In this document: positions 9,366 to 19,478 of the stretch, piece by piece | Position numbering within the stretch: position 1 is the first letter of the stretch | Layout: every line of letters starts with the position of its first letter | Source: CALDTK01 sp965215115 | GTDB taxonomy: Bacteria > Bacteroidota > Bacteroidia > Chitinophagales > Saprospiraceae | Direction: 5' to 3' | Assembly (NCBI GenBank): GCA_965215115.1 | Contig: OZ244050.1 | Span: 2,542,001-2,606,000, forward strand | Length of the DNA stretch: 64,000 nt | Notes under the pieces: generated by a model | The model's database searches: none | The model's input: only the letters and a program-made list of their open reading frames with translations | What the model was told of the DNA's origin: nothing | Position numbers and translations under genes: made by a program

Positions 9366-9493
9366 AAAAGTGAAAAGTGTGGGAGTGAAGAGTGAAAAGT
9401 GGCCGTGCGGACGTGCCCTCGTGACGGCGTCGCGCAGAACATCCTACGCGGTAGCGCACTTTCCACTTTTCACTTTAGTACTTTCCAACTTTT
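9366..9493. repeat. Mirrored intergenic element 3 (GTGAAAAGTG words, same core as element 1)
   Basis: The left arm has GAAAAGTGAAAAGTG and GTGAAGAGTGAAAAGTGG. The right arm has CACTTTCCACTTTTCACTTT and CTTTCCAACTTTT, the complement. The core carries CGGACGTGCCC (9408-9418) and CCTACGCGGTAGCGCA (9443-9458), identical to the words in the element at 2621-2727 although the arm words differ completely. Confidence 0.7.
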
Positions 9494-9563
9494 GCCTTCC
9501 CCCCGCCGCTTCATCAACCGCGCCATCGTCCTCAAAGGCGCCCGCGAGGAGCGCGCGCGGCGC

Positions 9564-11945
9564 ATGGCCCAGATCGCGCAGACGGCCTGGGGCCAAGCCT
9601 GGCTCCAGGCCTTACGCCAGGTCGACCACGAGAATCGCCTCGGGCGCGGCCTCGAACTCGCGCGCCAGGGTGCCGTCGCGGACCTCCACTTCGAGACCGG
9701 TGGCGTCGTACGGGCGTCCGTGCGGGGTACGCAGCCGCAGTCTTACCGCACGCAGCTTTCGCTAAAACCCTTTACCCCGACCCAAACCAAAGCGATCACC
9801 GCCGAGGTGGCCCGCCGCCCCGAGTGGCTCGACCTGCTCTTCAACGGGCAACTGCCGCAGGGCATAGAACAGGTTTTGGCGCAAGCCGACGTGCAGCTCT
9901 TCCCCAAGGACTGGCGCGACCTCGACCTCCGCTGCACCTGCCCCGACGCGGCCGTCCCCTGCAAACACCTCGCCGCCACCCTCTACCAACTCGCCGCCGA
10001 CATCGACGACAACCCGACGCTGCTCTTCGCGATGCGTGGCCTCGCACTCGAGGACGAGCTGCGCAGCGTGAGCGAAGCCGACGGCCTCGCGCCGACGGCC
10101 CTCCGGGACTTGCGGACGGAGCGCGCGGCTCCCGGGCTCCGCCCCGGGCGCGCTCCGTCCGCGAGTCCAGCACCAGCGCGCCTATCCGACGAACCCCCAC
10201 TCATAAACGCTCCTTCGGGAATTGCACAACCTGAACCCTCAATTACTCCCTCCGAGGAAGTTCGGGGCGACGCGCGCCCGGGGCGGAGCCCGGGAGCCGC
10301 GCGCGTCGCCCCGAACTTCCTCGACACCTGGGCCCTCTTACTGCCGGCCCGCCCGCCCTTCTTCAAGACCGGCAACCTCGCCGAGCTCTACGTGGCCTAC
10401 CTCCGCACGGCCGCCGAGTTCTGGCGCACGAGCCACGATGAGGACGACGATGCGGCCTCCGAACCCGCCCCCGAGTCCCGCGCCATCCCCGCCTACGGCC
10501 TCCCGGACGTCCCGCCCTGGCGCGCGCACCACCTCCGGCTCGACCTCGACGCCGCCGGCAGCTTCCGGGAGGCGACCCTGCACGACGTCCACGGTGAGGT
10601 GGTCCACACCTTCGCCAAGGAAGTCGCGCTGCTGTCCTACCTCGAGCGCCTCGCGGGCAACGCCGCCGCCACATCGCCGGTAGCGAGTGGGGTAGTGGCC
10701 CAGGCCTTTCGGCTCGCGAGAAGTCTGGTCGCGCAGGGCGCCGTCGTCCCACGTTTGCTGAGTCTCGGCGGTGACGACTACCGCATTCGCTGGGGTGCCG
10801 CCACCCAGGACGTGACTGTCGCCGAGCGCGTCCGCCGCCTCGCCGAGCACCCAGATCTGCCCAACGCCGTCCGCTACCTCGAGACGGTCCACGAAGACGA
10901 AAGCGAGGAGGCGTTTAGGGCAAGGCTCTCGCAGGAGATCGCGCAAGTGCTCGATGATGGCGATGATGACCTGACGGACGAGACTGCGCCATCGGCGGAC
11001 GCGGAGGATAACCCTGATGGATTGCCACGCCAGTTCGATAGATTGCCACGCCAGTTCGCCGACTCGCAAGCTCGTCGGCTCTCGGCTCGCAATGACGAAC
11101 GCGCTCGGACGGCCCCTCTAGGCGAAGCCGCCCATGTAGGCGAAGCCGCCCATCTAGGCGAAGCCGCCCATCTAGCGCGGCGCCCATTCACCCCCACCCC
11201 GGTCGACGCTCCCCACGCCCTCCTCGGCGCCCTGCTACGCCCCATGCTGCTGGCTGGTGTGCAGGAGGTTTTGGCGCAAGCCGAACACCCGGCCGCGCAG
11301 CTGCTCTTCCTCGGTCGCCCCGTCAATCTCTCCAACACCGGCGACACCCAGCTCGCGCTCGCGATGCAGCTGTGGTTGCGGCGCCTGAGTCTCGACACGA
11401 GCAGTCACCGCCTGCTGCTCCAGGTCGACGAGCTGTTCGGCTCGCCCGGGCGCTATGCGCTGCGACCGCTGCTGGTGTTGGAGGCCGCCGATGCGCCCGC
11501 GCCGGTGCCCTTGCCGGAGGTGATCGGCGGGAGTCTCGGGGAGTTGCTGCGGCTGCAGGTGTTGCGCGACATGGCGCTGCTGGCGGAGGGTTACGCCCCG
11601 CTGGCGACCTTCGCCGACGTGCGGGGTGGCGTCCCGGAGTACATCGAGTTGTACGGCGGCGATTTCGCGAAGTTCCTTTTCGAGGTGGCGCCGGCGCTGC
11701 GGCTCGTCGGTGCGCAGGTGCTGATGCCGCACGGCCTCGAGTTGGCGGCGCGACCGAAGCTGAGCGCGGTGGTGGTGGCGGGGGGCGGCGGTGCCGAGGG
11801 TAGTCCTGCGAACCGCAGTTCGCAGGGCGAGCAGGCCCGCCCCAAGGGTCTGCTCGGCCTCAATAGCCTCGTGGCCTTCGACTGGCAGGTGGCCGTGGGC
11901 GATGAGTTGATCAGCGCCGACGAATTTCGCCGACCTTACCGATAA
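9564..11945 (+). CDS. SWIM zinc-finger/SNF2-type helicase, N-terminal part (frameshifted gene)
   Basis: The N-terminal module (MAQIAQTAWGQAWLQAL and following) matches SWIM proteins that precede SNF2 helicases. The SWIM zinc ligands are visible in LRCTCPDAAVPCKHLAATL (CXCX5CXH). The frame ends prematurely in DEFRRPYR. If one T is removed from GAATTTCGCC at about 11925, the sequence continues as DEFADLTDKYEGIVRLRDGF into the downstream helicase, so one gene is split by a +1 frameshift. The region between SWIM and helicase is unusually long and contains two palindromes (10106-10168, 10254-10322), a dispersed hairpin repeat (11021-11100) and an 18-bp tandem array (11118-11175), all translated. 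Start 9564 is the first ATG matching the family N-terminus, but an upstream start is possible. Confidence 0.8.
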   Translation: MAQIAQTAWGQAWLQALRQVDHENRLGRGLELARQGAVADLHFETGGVVRASVRGTQPQSYRTQLSLKPFTPTQTKAITAEVARRPEWLDLLFNGQLPQGIEQVLAQADVQLFPKDWRDLDLRCTCPDAAVPCKHLAATLYQLAADIDDNPTLLFAMRGLALEDELRSVSEADGLAPTALRDLRTERAAPGLRPGRAPSASPAPARLSDEPPLINAPSGIAQPEPSITPSEEVRGDARPGRSPGAARVAPNFLDTWALLLPARPPFFKTGNLAELYVAYLRTAAEFWRTSHDEDDDAASEPAPESRAIPAYGLPDVPPWRAHHLRLDLDAAGSFREATLHDVHGEVVHTFAKEVALLSYLERLAGNAAATSPVASGVVAQAFRLARSLVAQGAVVPRLLSLGGDDYRIRWGAATQDVTVAERVRRLAEHPDLPNAVRYLETVHEDESEEAFRARLSQEIAQVLDDGDDDLTDETAPSADAEDNPDGLPRQFDRLPRQFADSQARRLSARNDERARTAPLGEAAHVGEAAHLGEAAHLARRPFTPTPVDAPHALLGALLRPMLLAGVQEVLAQAEHPAAQLLFLGRPVNLSNTGDTQLALAMQLWLRRLSLDTSSHRLLLQVDELFGSPGRYALRPLLVLEAADAPAPVPLPEVIGGSLGELLRLQVLRDMALLAEGYAPLATFADVRGGVPEYIELYGGDFAKFLFEVAPALRLVGAQVLMPHGLELAARPKLSAVVVAGGGGAEGSPANRSSQGEQARPKGLLGLNSLVAFDWQVAVGDELISADEFRRPYR
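10106..10168. repeat. Intragenic palindrome A
   Basis: Perfect 15-base arms GCGGACGGAGCGCGC (10112-10126) and its complement (10148-10162), extended by GGACT/AGTCC outside, enclose a 21-base core that contains CCCGGGCTCCGCCCCGG. The core is exactly the reverse complement of the core of the palindrome at 10254-10322. The element is open in the gene frame. Confidence 0.85.
10254..10322. repeat. Intragenic palindrome B
   Basis: Perfect 24-base arms at 10254-10277 and 10299-10322 (outer end GAGGAAGTTCGGGGCG, inner end GCGCGC) enclose a 21-base core that is the reverse complement of the core at 10127-10147. Apart from the inner GCGCGC, the arms of the two palindromes are unrelated, so only the central hairpin of 33 bases is shared. 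Confidence 0.85.
11021..11100. repeat. ATTGCCACG...CTCGCAATGACG-type repeat inside the SWIM/SNF2 gene
   Basis: Two direct copies of ATTGCCACGCCAGTTCG (11021-11037 and 11042-11058) are followed by GACTCGCAAGCTCGTCGGC and CTCGCAATGACGAA. ATTGCC...GGCAAT-like halves flanking 'CTCGCAATGACG' resemble the palindromic repeats scattered through many bacterial genomes. Here it is translated in frame without a stop. Confidence 0.55.
11118..11175 (-). repeat. 18-bp tandem array, TAGATGGGCGGCTTCGCC family
   Basis: Three consecutive 18-base units (on the minus strand TAGATGGGCGGCTTCGCC, one with a base change) are translated in frame as LGEAAH hexapeptides. The first ten bases of the unit are identical to those of the 11-copy array at 35571-35777. 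Confidence 0.85.
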
Positions 11946-11958
11946 GTACGAGGGCATC

Positions 11959-13578
11959 GTGCGCCTGCGCGACGGTTTCGTGTGGCTGGAGCCACTGCAG
12001 ACGGCGCGCTTGCTCCAGCGGCTGGCAAACCCTCCGCAGCCCTCGGCGGCGGTGACGCTGCAGTCGGTGCTGGCGGGGAGCTTCCAGGGCGCGCCGCTGT
12101 TCTTGTCGGCGGAGGTGGAGCGCTCGCGCCAAAACCTGCTCGACCCGACGCTGCCGCAAACCGTCGAGCTGCCGGGACTCCAAGCCACGCTCCGGCCTTA
12201 CCAAGTGCGTGGCTTCCACTGGCTGCTGCGAAACGCGGAGGCGGGGCTGGGGAGTTTGCTGGCCGACGACATGGGCCTCGGCAAAACCTTGCAGACCATC
12301 GCCTTGCTCGAGCACTACCGCGCGCGCGGGCGCTGGCAGGAGAGTCCGGCGTTGATCGTTTTGCCGACCAGCCTCATCACCAACTGGACCCGCGAACTGG
12401 CCCGTTTCGCCCCCGAACTCCACGTCGTCACCTACCACGGACCGGGGCGGAAGTTGCTGCGGGTTTTGGCGCAAGCCGAAGTCGTCCTCACGAGCTACGG
12501 CATCGTCCGCTCGGATGTCGACAAACTCGCGAAGCTCGACTGGGGCGCCATCGTCATCGACGAGGCCCAGCAGATCAAGAATCCCGGCGCCGCGCAGTCG
12601 GAGGCCGTCAAACGCCTGAATGCCCCAATCAAGCTCGCGCTCTCCGGGACGCCCGTCGAGAACCGCCTCTCGGAGTACTGGTCAGTGCTCGACTTCGCTA
12701 ACCCGGGCTACCTCGGTCCGCTGGTACAATTCAAGGCCCTCTACGCCGACCCGATCGAGCGCGACCGCGACGCCGACGCGTTGGAGCGCTTCCGTCAAAT
12801 TACGGCGCCCTTCATCCTGCGTCGCCTCAAGACCGACCGCTCCGTGATCGCGGACCTGCCCGACAAGATCACGCAGATCGAGCATTGCCACCTCGAGCCC
12901 GAGCAGGCGGCGCTGTACCAGCAGGTCGTCGAGACGCAGCTGCGCGAGCTCGCCGCCGCCGACGAGACGATGCGCCGCGCGCGGATGCTGAAGTTCATGA
13001 CCGCCGTCAAGCAGGTCTGCAATCACCCCTACCACTACCTCAAGCGCGGCACGACCGGCGCCGGGGCCAGCGGCAAGGCCCAGCGCCTGCTCGAACTCGT
13101 CGACGCTGCCCTCGCGAATGAAGAGCGCGTACTCATCTTCACGCAGTACCGCCAGATGGGTGAATTGCTGGCCGACATGCTCCGCGAGCGCCTCGGGTAC
13201 CGCCCGCCCTTCCTCCACGGCGGACTCCAGCGCGAGGAGCGCGACGCGATGGTGGCCGGGATGCAGGACGGTACCGGCGCCCCGATCCTCATCCTCAGCA
13301 TCAAGGCCGGCGGCACGGGCCTCAACCTCACCGCCGCCAACCACGTCATCCACTACGACCTCTGGTGGAACCCCGCCGTCGAGACCCAGGCCACCGACAG
13401 GGCCTTCCGCATCGGGCAGGCGCGCAATGTCCACGTCCACCGCCTCATCACCGCCGGCACGTTCGAGGAGCGCATAGACATGATGCTTTCGCAAAAACGC
13501 GAGCTGGCCGAGCTGACGGTCGGGAGCGGCGGGGCGTGGCTCGGGGAGCTGGCGGTGGAGCTGTTGAGCGTGCGGTAA
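11959..13578 (+). CDS. SNF2-family DEAD/DEAH helicase, C-terminal part
   Basis: This part carries the complete ATPase core: Walker A in LADDMGLGKTLQTIALLEHY, Walker B in VIDEAQQIKN, motif III in LSGTPVENRLSEYW, and the helicase C domain with LIFTQYRQM, ILSIKAGGTGLNLTAANHV and FRIGQARNVHVHRLI. Family knowledge: SNF2 proteins translocate on double-stranded DNA and remodel protein-DNA complexes. The bacterial SWIM-SNF2 type is of unclear role, possibly linked to transcription or repair. The frame is the natural continuation of the upstream ORF after a single-base insertion near 11925. Whether ribosomes or an assembly error account for the break cannot be told from the sequence. A motif variant (GTTTTGGCGCAAGCC) occurs at about 12463, as it does twice upstream. 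Confidence 0.88.
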   Translation: MRLRDGFVWLEPLQTARLLQRLANPPQPSAAVTLQSVLAGSFQGAPLFLSAEVERSRQNLLDPTLPQTVELPGLQATLRPYQVRGFHWLLRNAEAGLGSLLADDMGLGKTLQTIALLEHYRARGRWQESPALIVLPTSLITNWTRELARFAPELHVVTYHGPGRKLLRVLAQAEVVLTSYGIVRSDVDKLAKLDWGAIVIDEAQQIKNPGAAQSEAVKRLNAPIKLALSGTPVENRLSEYWSVLDFANPGYLGPLVQFKALYADPIERDRDADALERFRQITAPFILRRLKTDRSVIADLPDKITQIEHCHLEPEQAALYQQVVETQLRELAAADETMRRARMLKFMTAVKQVCNHPYHYLKRGTTGAGASGKAQRLLELVDAALANEERVLIFTQYRQMGELLADMLRERLGYRPPFLHGGLQREERDAMVAGMQDGTGAPILILSIKAGGTGLNLTAANHVIHYDLWWNPAVETQATDRAFRIGQARNVHVHRLITAGTFEERIDMMLSQKRELAELTVGSGGAWLGELAVELLSVR

Positions 13579-13627
13579 GGGCCATCGCGCTCAACCTCCC
13601 ATCAAACCATCCACCCATCTCCCCCCG

Positions 13628-13635
13628 TACCTTCG
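13628..13635 (+). promoter_or_regulatory. -7 box TACCTTCG, predicted leaderless start of the ABC-F gene
   Basis: TACCTTCG resembles the Bacteroidota -7 element TAnnTTTG and ends 6 bases before the ATG at 13642. The predicted transcription start falls at or just before the start codon. Confidence 0.55.
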
Positions 13636-13641
13636 CCCCCC

Positions 13642-15498
<1,857 letters not shown>

Positions 15499-15561
15499 GG
15501 GCAGTGGGTAGGTACGTCTCGCCGCCCAGCGAGAGCACGTGGTTTTAACGACGCACAGGCC

Positions 15562-15569
15562 TACCTTTA
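15562..15569 (+). promoter_or_regulatory. -7 box TACCTTTA upstream of the bacteriophytochrome gene
   Basis: TACCTTTA matches TAnnTTTG at all but the last position and ends 5 bases before GTG 15575. This supports GTG 15575 over the in-frame GTG at 15539. Confidence 0.5.
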
Positions 15570-15574
15570 CCCAC

Positions 15575-17875
15575 GTGCAGACCCTAGACCCGGCCGCGAT
15601 CGCCGACCCCACCGAGGCCGCCATGCGGGCTTACTACTCGAGCCCCGTCGACCTCGCCAACTGTGAGCACGAGCCCCTCCACCTCATCCAGGTCATCCAG
15701 CCCCACGCCTGCCTGCTGGTCGTCGACCGGAAGTCCTTCCGGATCGAGGTCGCGAGCGAGAACACCGGGGAGCACATCGGGCGCACCTGGCGCGAGCTGC
15801 TCGGCCAGCCGCTCGACACCTGCCTCGAGGAGGCGACCGTGGCCCAGGTCAAGCGCGCCATCGACGCGGACATCGACCAGAGCCGACCGCTCTTCGCGTT
15901 CTTCATGATCGCGGGCGAGACCGAGGGGCGGCAGGTCATCTACCACTCCACGAAGGACAAGATCGTCCTCGAGATCGAGCCGGTGCAGGAGGGGTTCGAG
16001 ACATCGATCTTCCAGCAGCGCCTCGGGGAGGCCATCGAGCAGGTGCAGCACCTGACGGACTACTCGACGATGTTCGGGGAGATCGCGAAGGTCGTGGCGC
16101 GGATCAGCGGCTACGACCGGGTGTCGCTCTACCGTTTTGACGCGGACTGGAACGGCGAGGTCGTCGCCGAGGTCCTCAACCGGGAGGGGTTGGAGTCTTG
16201 GCTCAACCTGCGCTACCCGGCCAGCGACATCCCGGCGCAGGCGCGCGACCTGTACCTGCGCAACCGCGTCCGGATGCTGTCGGACATCAACGCCGACCAG
16301 GTGTTTTTGCGGAAGCACGCCGACGGCAACCCCAAGCCGCAGGCCCTCGACCTCAGCGCCGTCGACTGCCGCGGCCTCAGCCCCGTGCACCGGGAGTACC
16401 TCCAGAACATCGGCGTCGCCGCCACGATGAGCATCGCCGTCATCCTCGACGGGAAGCTCTGGGGCCTGTTCGCGCTGCACCACGACACGCCGCGCTACCT
16501 CGACTTCGAGCTGCGATCCTTCCTGAAGTTCGTCGGGCAGGTCTTCAGCGGGCACCTCTCCCTGCAGAGCGCGTCGGAGTACCGCCGCCGCGTGCTCGAG
16601 GTCAACTCCTACCGCTCGCAGCTCGGCGACCAGATCTCGGAGCTCAACGACATCGGCCTGGCCCTCACCGAGGGCACCGTCACCGTGCTCGACCTCATCC
16701 CGAAGGCCCACGGCGCGGCGGTGAGCGTCGAGGGAGCCGTGAGCACGATCGGGGCGTGCCCCCCCGACGACGAGAACCGCGCATTCGCCGACTGGGTCCG
16801 CAAGGCCGCCGACGATCCGCTCGTCTACCACCACAACTGCCTCAAGGCCGTGTACCCGCGCGTCGCCGAGCTCGGCCACGGCATCGCCGGGGCCCTGCTG
16901 GTGTGGCTCGACAAAGACCGCAGCGAGTACCTGGCCTGGTTTAGGCAGGAGATCGTGCGCAACGTTCACTGGGGAGGGAAGCCCGGGAAGCTCGAGGTCG
17001 AGACCAGCGACGGCGGCGTACGCTTCGCGCCGCGCAAGAGCTTCGCGAAGTACACCGAGACGGTCCGCGACCACAGCGACCCCTGGACCGAGAGCGACGT
17101 GGACGCGGCCCTGGCGCTACGGAGCCACATCAAGGACGTGGTGCTGCGCCGCTACCAGCACGTCAGGCGCGTCAACTCCGAACTGGCGAGCGCGTACAAG
17201 GAGATGGAGACCTTCAGCTACACCGTGAGCCACGACCTGCGCGCGCCCCTGCGTGGGATCAATGGCTTCGCCGAGATCTTGCTCGAGGACTACGCCGATA
17301 AGCTCGACGAGGACGCCCGCATGATGCTGCGCCGCATCCAGAGCAGCACCACGAAGATGAATCTCTTCATCGACGACCTGCTGCAGCTCGCCAAGCTCGG
17401 CGTGAGCGCACCCCACCTGCACAGGCTCGACCTCGGGGCCATGGCGCGCGAGTGCTTCGAGGACACGTCGTCCGGGTACCGCAAGCGCAGCATCAACTTC
17501 GAGGTAGCCGACGGTATCCCGGAGGTGATGGCCGACGGACGCCTGATGGGCATCGCGCTCAACAACCTCATCAGCAACGCCATCAAGTACTCCCAACACA
17601 ACGACCACACCGAGATCACCTTCGGGTACGACCCGGACTCGGCCCGCGGGCGGGGGGCATTCTACCTCAAGGACAACGGTGAGGGCTTCGAGCCGCGCTA
17701 CGCCGAGCGGGTGTTCGAGATGTTTACGCGCCTCTCGGAAGATGCGACCATCGAGGGGTCGGGCATCGGGCTCGCGCTCGTGCAGCGCGTCATCGAGAAG
17801 CACAACGGCAGCGTCTGGGTCGAGAGCGAGCCGAACGTCGGGACGACCTTTTACTTTACCCTCCAGTCGGCCTAG
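15575..17875 (+). CDS. Bacteriophytochrome histidine kinase
   Basis: The domain order is PAS-GAF-PHY-HisKA-HATPase. The bilin-binding cysteine is C30 in DLANCEHEPLHLIQVIQPH. The GAF domain has YPASDIPAQARDLYLRNRVR with the DIP motif, and SPVHREYL with the conserved chromophore histidine. The PHY tongue contains the PRxSF motif (FAPRKSF). The kinase part has the H-box FSYTVSHDLRAPLRGINGF and HATPase boxes NNLISNAIKYS, DNGEGF and GSGIGLALVQRV. The protein therefore senses red/far-red light through biliverdin and autophosphorylates. A response regulator follows within 33 bases and a heme oxygenase lies at 20086. GTG 15575 is chosen for the start because of the promoter box just upstream. The product is 766 residues. 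Confidence 0.95.
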   Translation: MQTLDPAAIADPTEAAMRAYYSSPVDLANCEHEPLHLIQVIQPHACLLVVDRKSFRIEVASENTGEHIGRTWRELLGQPLDTCLEEATVAQVKRAIDADIDQSRPLFAFFMIAGETEGRQVIYHSTKDKIVLEIEPVQEGFETSIFQQRLGEAIEQVQHLTDYSTMFGEIAKVVARISGYDRVSLYRFDADWNGEVVAEVLNREGLESWLNLRYPASDIPAQARDLYLRNRVRMLSDINADQVFLRKHADGNPKPQALDLSAVDCRGLSPVHREYLQNIGVAATMSIAVILDGKLWGLFALHHDTPRYLDFELRSFLKFVGQVFSGHLSLQSASEYRRRVLEVNSYRSQLGDQISELNDIGLALTEGTVTVLDLIPKAHGAAVSVEGAVSTIGACPPDDENRAFADWVRKAADDPLVYHHNCLKAVYPRVAELGHGIAGALLVWLDKDRSEYLAWFRQEIVRNVHWGGKPGKLEVETSDGGVRFAPRKSFAKYTETVRDHSDPWTESDVDAALALRSHIKDVVLRRYQHVRRVNSELASAYKEMETFSYTVSHDLRAPLRGINGFAEILLEDYADKLDEDARMMLRRIQSSTTKMNLFIDDLLQLAKLGVSAPHLHRLDLGAMARECFEDTSSGYRKRSINFEVADGIPEVMADGRLMGIALNNLISNAIKYSQHNDHTEITFGYDPDSARGRGAFYLKDNGEGFEPRYAERVFEMFTRLSEDATIEGSGIGLALVQRVIEKHNGSVWVESEPNVGTTFYFTLQSA

Positions 17876-17908
17876 CTTGAGCGCCACCACCCCGAAACCT
17901 ACCTCCAC

Positions 17909-18343
17909 GTGCCGCACGCCATAGACCTCGTCTTCGTGGAGGACGACCACATCGACGCGCAGTTCTTCGAACGTGCGCTCAGGAAGTGGAATCCCGACTG
18001 TACGTTCCGGCGCTACGCCGACGGCCAGGAGGCCGTCGACTACATCGACGCCGTCGCGCAGACCACCGAGCCGCTCCCGAAGCTGCTCGTGCTCGACATC
18101 AAACTCCCGAAGCTGCTCGGCTTCGACGTCCTGAAGGCCGCGCGCCTGCGCAAGCGCACGCACTTCCTGCCGGTGGTCATGTTCTCGAGTTCGACCCAGC
18201 AGCAGGACATCGACCGCGCCTACGAGCTCGGGGCCAATGGCTACCTCAACAAGCCGCCGACGATGCGGGAGCTCAACGCCACCGTCGCGTCGATCATGGA
18301 GTTCTGGATCGGGGCCAACCGCCTCGCGGCAAGCGAGAATTGA
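17909..18343 (+). CDS. Single-domain response regulator (Rcp1-like)
   Basis: This 144-residue receiver domain has the acidic pocket VFVEDDHIDAQFF, the phospho-acceptor Asp in LLVLDIKLPKLLGFDVL, the switch Ser/Thr in VVMFSSSTQ and the Lys in LNKPPTM. There is no output domain. The extended ED(D)...D pattern and length match Rcp1-type regulators that accept phosphate from phytochromes. It is encoded 33 bases after the bacteriophytochrome and overlaps the next gene by 4 bases, so the three should be co-expressed. The start is GTG 17909. Confidence 0.93.
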   Translation: MPHAIDLVFVEDDHIDAQFFERALRKWNPDCTFRRYADGQEAVDYIDAVAQTTEPLPKLLVLDIKLPKLLGFDVLKAARLRKRTHFLPVVMFSSSTQQQDIDRAYELGANGYLNKPPTMRELNATVASIMEFWIGANRLAASEN

Positions 18344-19437
18344 GACGCCGGGCTTACCGCCTGGAGGCCGGCTCGCGCGACGACCTCCGGGCCGGCGAAG
18401 AACGCCTCGCCGCGCCGGGGCCCCACGAGGTCTGTATCGCCGTGCGCGCGATCGGGCTCAACTTCGCCGATGTCTTCAGCGTGCTCGGGCTCTACTCCGC
18501 GACCCCGAGCGGGGCTTTCGTGCCGGGTCTCGAGTTCGCCGGCGACGTCGTGGCCGTCGGGAGCGCCGTGCGCGGTAGGGCGCCCGGGGAGCGCGTCTAC
18601 GGCGTGACGCGCTTCGGGGCCTACGCCACTGCCGTCAACCTGGACGCGCGCTACGTCTTCGCCCTGCCCGCCGACTGGACCTACGCCGACGGCGCGGCCT
18701 ACCCCGTGCAGGCGCTCACGGCGTACTACGGCCTACTCACGCTCGGCAATCTCCGGCCCGACCACACCGTCCTCGTCCACTCGGCCGCCGGCGGGGTAGG
18801 CGTCTGGGCGGGGCGCATCTGCCGGCACTTCGGCGCGCGGGCCGTGGGGACGGTCGGGCACGAGGACAAGGCGGCTTTCGCCAAAACGCAGGGCTACGAC
18901 GAGGTCATCGTCCGCGGCGATCTCGACACCCTCCGGTCGCGGCTCGAGGCCGCCGGGCGACTCGTGCGCGGCGAAACGGTCATCGAGGCCGCGAACGGCG
19001 CCTACCATGCCCGCGCGCTCACCCCGCAGTACGACCTCGTCATGGAGCCCACCGGCGGCCGCGTCCTGGTCGACAGCTTCGCGCTGTTGCGGCCGGAAGG
19101 TCGCCTCATCGCCTACGGCTCTGCGCACTTCGCCAGTCCCGCCGCCACGCCCAGTAAGCTCCGACTGCTCTACAAGTACCTTCGCCGCCCCCGCATCGAC
19201 CCCCAGGCCATGATCGCCGAGAACCGCGGGCTGCTGGCCTTCAACCTCATCTGGCTCTACGGCCAAACCGCGAAGCTCCAGACCCTCCTCGGGGAGCTGG
19301 ACCAACTGCATCTCGGCAAACCCCACATCGGCGAAGCCTTCGCCTTCGAGGACCTGCCGAACGCCGTGGCGACGCTGCAGGGCGGGCGCACAGTCGGGAA
19401 GGTAGTGGTGCATGTAGCGGTGGACAGGACGCCGTAG
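18340..19437 (+). CDS. Zinc-binding dehydrogenase / quinone-oxidoreductase-like MDR protein
   Basis: The 365-residue product has the MDR fold: an N-terminal catalytic-like domain (AIGLNFADVFSVLGLY, VPGLEFAGDVVAVGSAV) and a Rossmann domain with VHSAAGGVGVWAGRI for NAD(P)H binding. The zinc-ligand cysteine and histidine pattern of alcohol dehydrogenases is not evident, so it is probably a zinc-free quinone or enone reductase. TTG 18340 overlaps the response-regulator stop as TTGA, giving MRRAYRLEAGS at the N-terminus. No ATG or GTG start is convincing. Co-transcription with the phytochrome genes is the clearest hint of role, but the substrate is unknown. Confidence 0.82.
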   Translation: MRRRAYRLEAGSRDDLRAGEERLAAPGPHEVCIAVRAIGLNFADVFSVLGLYSATPSGAFVPGLEFAGDVVAVGSAVRGRAPGERVYGVTRFGAYATAVNLDARYVFALPADWTYADGAAYPVQALTAYYGLLTLGNLRPDHTVLVHSAAGGVGVWAGRICRHFGARAVGTVGHEDKAAFAKTQGYDEVIVRGDLDTLRSRLEAAGRLVRGETVIEAANGAYHARALTPQYDLVMEPTGGRVLVDSFALLRPEGRLIAYGSAHFASPAATPSKLRLLYKYLRRPRIDPQAMIAENRGLLAFNLIWLYGQTAKLQTLLGELDQLHLGKPHIGEAFAFEDLPNAVATLQGGRTVGKVVVHVAVDRTP

Positions 19438-19478
19438 GCGCAGGAGTTCGCGAAGCGTCACCACCAAGCCGCAGGCCG

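Noticed and set aside
15584..17074. Long minus-strand frame opposite the bacteriophytochrome
   Set aside because: It is a high-GC antisense shadow rich in Val, Glu and Arg, without any domain, opposite a complete conserved gene.
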